Source: Paenibacillus vietnamensis
GTDB lineage: Bacteria; Bacillota; Bacilli; Paenibacillales; Paenibacillaceae
Direction of reading: 5' to 3'
DNA length: 64,000 nucleotides
Assembly: GCF_020169515.1 (NCBI RefSeq)
Contig: NZ_JAHMHW010000010.1
Coordinates: 62,001 to 126,000 of the forward strand
The notes beneath the pieces were generated by a model. It worked only from the letters and a program-made list of their open reading frames with translations, searched no databases and was not told where the DNA came from. Of this stretch, positions 63,512 to 64,000 are shown piece after piece; position 1 is the first letter of the stretch; each line of letters opens with the position of its first letter. A program made the translations under genes and the position numbers.

Positions 63512-64000
63512 TTACACCTCATAAAGCGTCTTCCAACGTTCAAGCTTCTCGCGCATGACATCCCGGTAAGAGTTTGGCTCCAAAATCTCCGCATCAGGTC
63601 CGTATTGGCTGAGCCAATTCAGAAATTCACGATCATGATTCACCGTCACTTCGAAGAGAAGGCTACCGTCCTTTTGCGGTGTCATTTTCGGCTTCAAGAA
63701 CATTTCCTCTTCCTTCACATACCGGGCAATATCGGAATGAAACCTCACCTTGAAGCGAATGAGCTCCCTGCCTCGTTCGATCGACCATGTATTTTTCATA
63801 TATTGCTTCAGATTGAATTCGCCCTTATCAAACGTTTGTTCCAGGACTTCCACCGATCGAAAGCGACTGATACGAAACGTCCGAATATCCTTCGCCTTAT
63901 GACAATAACCAATGACGTAGAAGCGATAATCTCGCGGGATTAGAAAATAAGGATCAATCTCTCGAGCCGACTCGTCATCGCGATATTGCGAATAGTAGAC
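63512..64000 (-). CDS. WYL-domain transcriptional regulator (5' part outside window)
   Basis: The C-terminal 162 codons of a WYL protein; the frame is open to the right edge, so the N-terminal helix-turn-helix is not visible. The segment DPYFLIPRDYRFYVIGYCHKAKDIRTFRISR and the later FHSDIARYVKE are the WYL ligand-binding fold, followed by the WCX-like end (LFEVTVNHDREFLNWLSQYGPDAEILEP). WYL proteins often repress defence operons until they bind a nucleic-acid-derived signal. The gene lies 31 bases upstream of the AddB-like gene on the same strand, so it is probably the first gene of that four-gene cassette. The apparent start at 63853 is an internal GTG codon. Confidence 0.8.
   Translation of the reverse strand, partial: VYYSQYRDDESAREIDPYFLIPRDYRFYVIGYCHKAKDIRTFRISRFRSVEVLEQTFDKGEFNLKQYMKNTWSIERGRELIRFKVRFHSDIARYVKEEEMFLKPKMTPQKDGSLLFEVTVNHDREFLNWLSQYGPDAEILEPNSYRDVMREKLERWKTLYEV

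Noticed and set aside
15241..64000. CRISPR array, tRNA, integrase or att site marking the island
   Set aside because: No regularly spaced repeats, cloverleaf sequence, recombinase gene or flanking direct repeat was found by eye; a tool-based scan would be needed to exclude them fully.

Overview
The window reads as a chromosomal segment of a low-to-mid GC Firmicute, most likely Paenibacillus or a close relative. The clues are the YesM/YesN-type two-component pair next to an LplA/LplB/YtcP-type sugar ABC transporter, a KinB-like sporulation-type sensor kinase, strong GGAGG-type ribosome binding sites, GTG and TTG starts, and a lipoprotein signal of Gram-positive type. No rRNA, tRNA, CRISPR array, transposase, integrase or phage structural gene was seen.

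Bases 1 to about 15,250 are ordinary, visibly GC-rich chromosome. They hold the end of an ABC exporter (ATPase and permease), a KinB-like histidine kinase, two small proteins, a carbohydrate uptake locus (two permeases, a lipoprotein, response regulator and sensor kinase, with a cre-like box in front of the lipoprotein gene), a GNAT acetyltransferase, a PAS-PAS hybrid histidine kinase and an ADP-ribosylglycohydrolase. From about 15,300 the sequence becomes AT-richer and turns into accessory DNA: a DUF1259 protein, small membrane proteins, a broken 73-codon gene and two orphan proteins.

From about 18,700 to the right edge lies a dense defence island, almost all on the minus strand. Read in the direction of transcription (high to low coordinates) it holds: (a) WYL regulator - AddB-like nuclease - AddA-like helicase/nuclease - protein with two PD-(D/E)XK-like domains; (b) a complete type 1-like BREX set, xre - brxA - brxB - brxC - pglX - pglZ - brxL; (c) an overlapping AAA ATPase/PIN nuclease pair with its own promoter; (d) a likely five-gene operon of two DEAD-box/DUF1998 helicases followed by the pPIWI-RE triad (Zn-ribbon restriction-type nuclease, DinG-type Fe-S helicase, pPIWI-RE); (e) a type I Zorya set zorA - zorB - zorC - zorD with a separate Mrr-type nuclease gene as fifth member. 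Hairpin terminators separate (c) from (d), (d) from (e), and (e) from what follows. A separate Cys-rich protein and a divergent DEDD exonuclease lie between (a) and (b).

The most interesting points are the five-gene coupling of two DUF1998 helicases to the pPIWI-RE triad behind a perfect 28-bp A/T-only palindrome; the WYL/AddB-like/AddA-like/tandem-nuclease cassette, which I do not recognise as a named system; the Zorya operon in which the Mrr nuclease is a separate gene; and the AAA/PIN pair. All family assignments come from reading motifs in the sequence; no database search was run.
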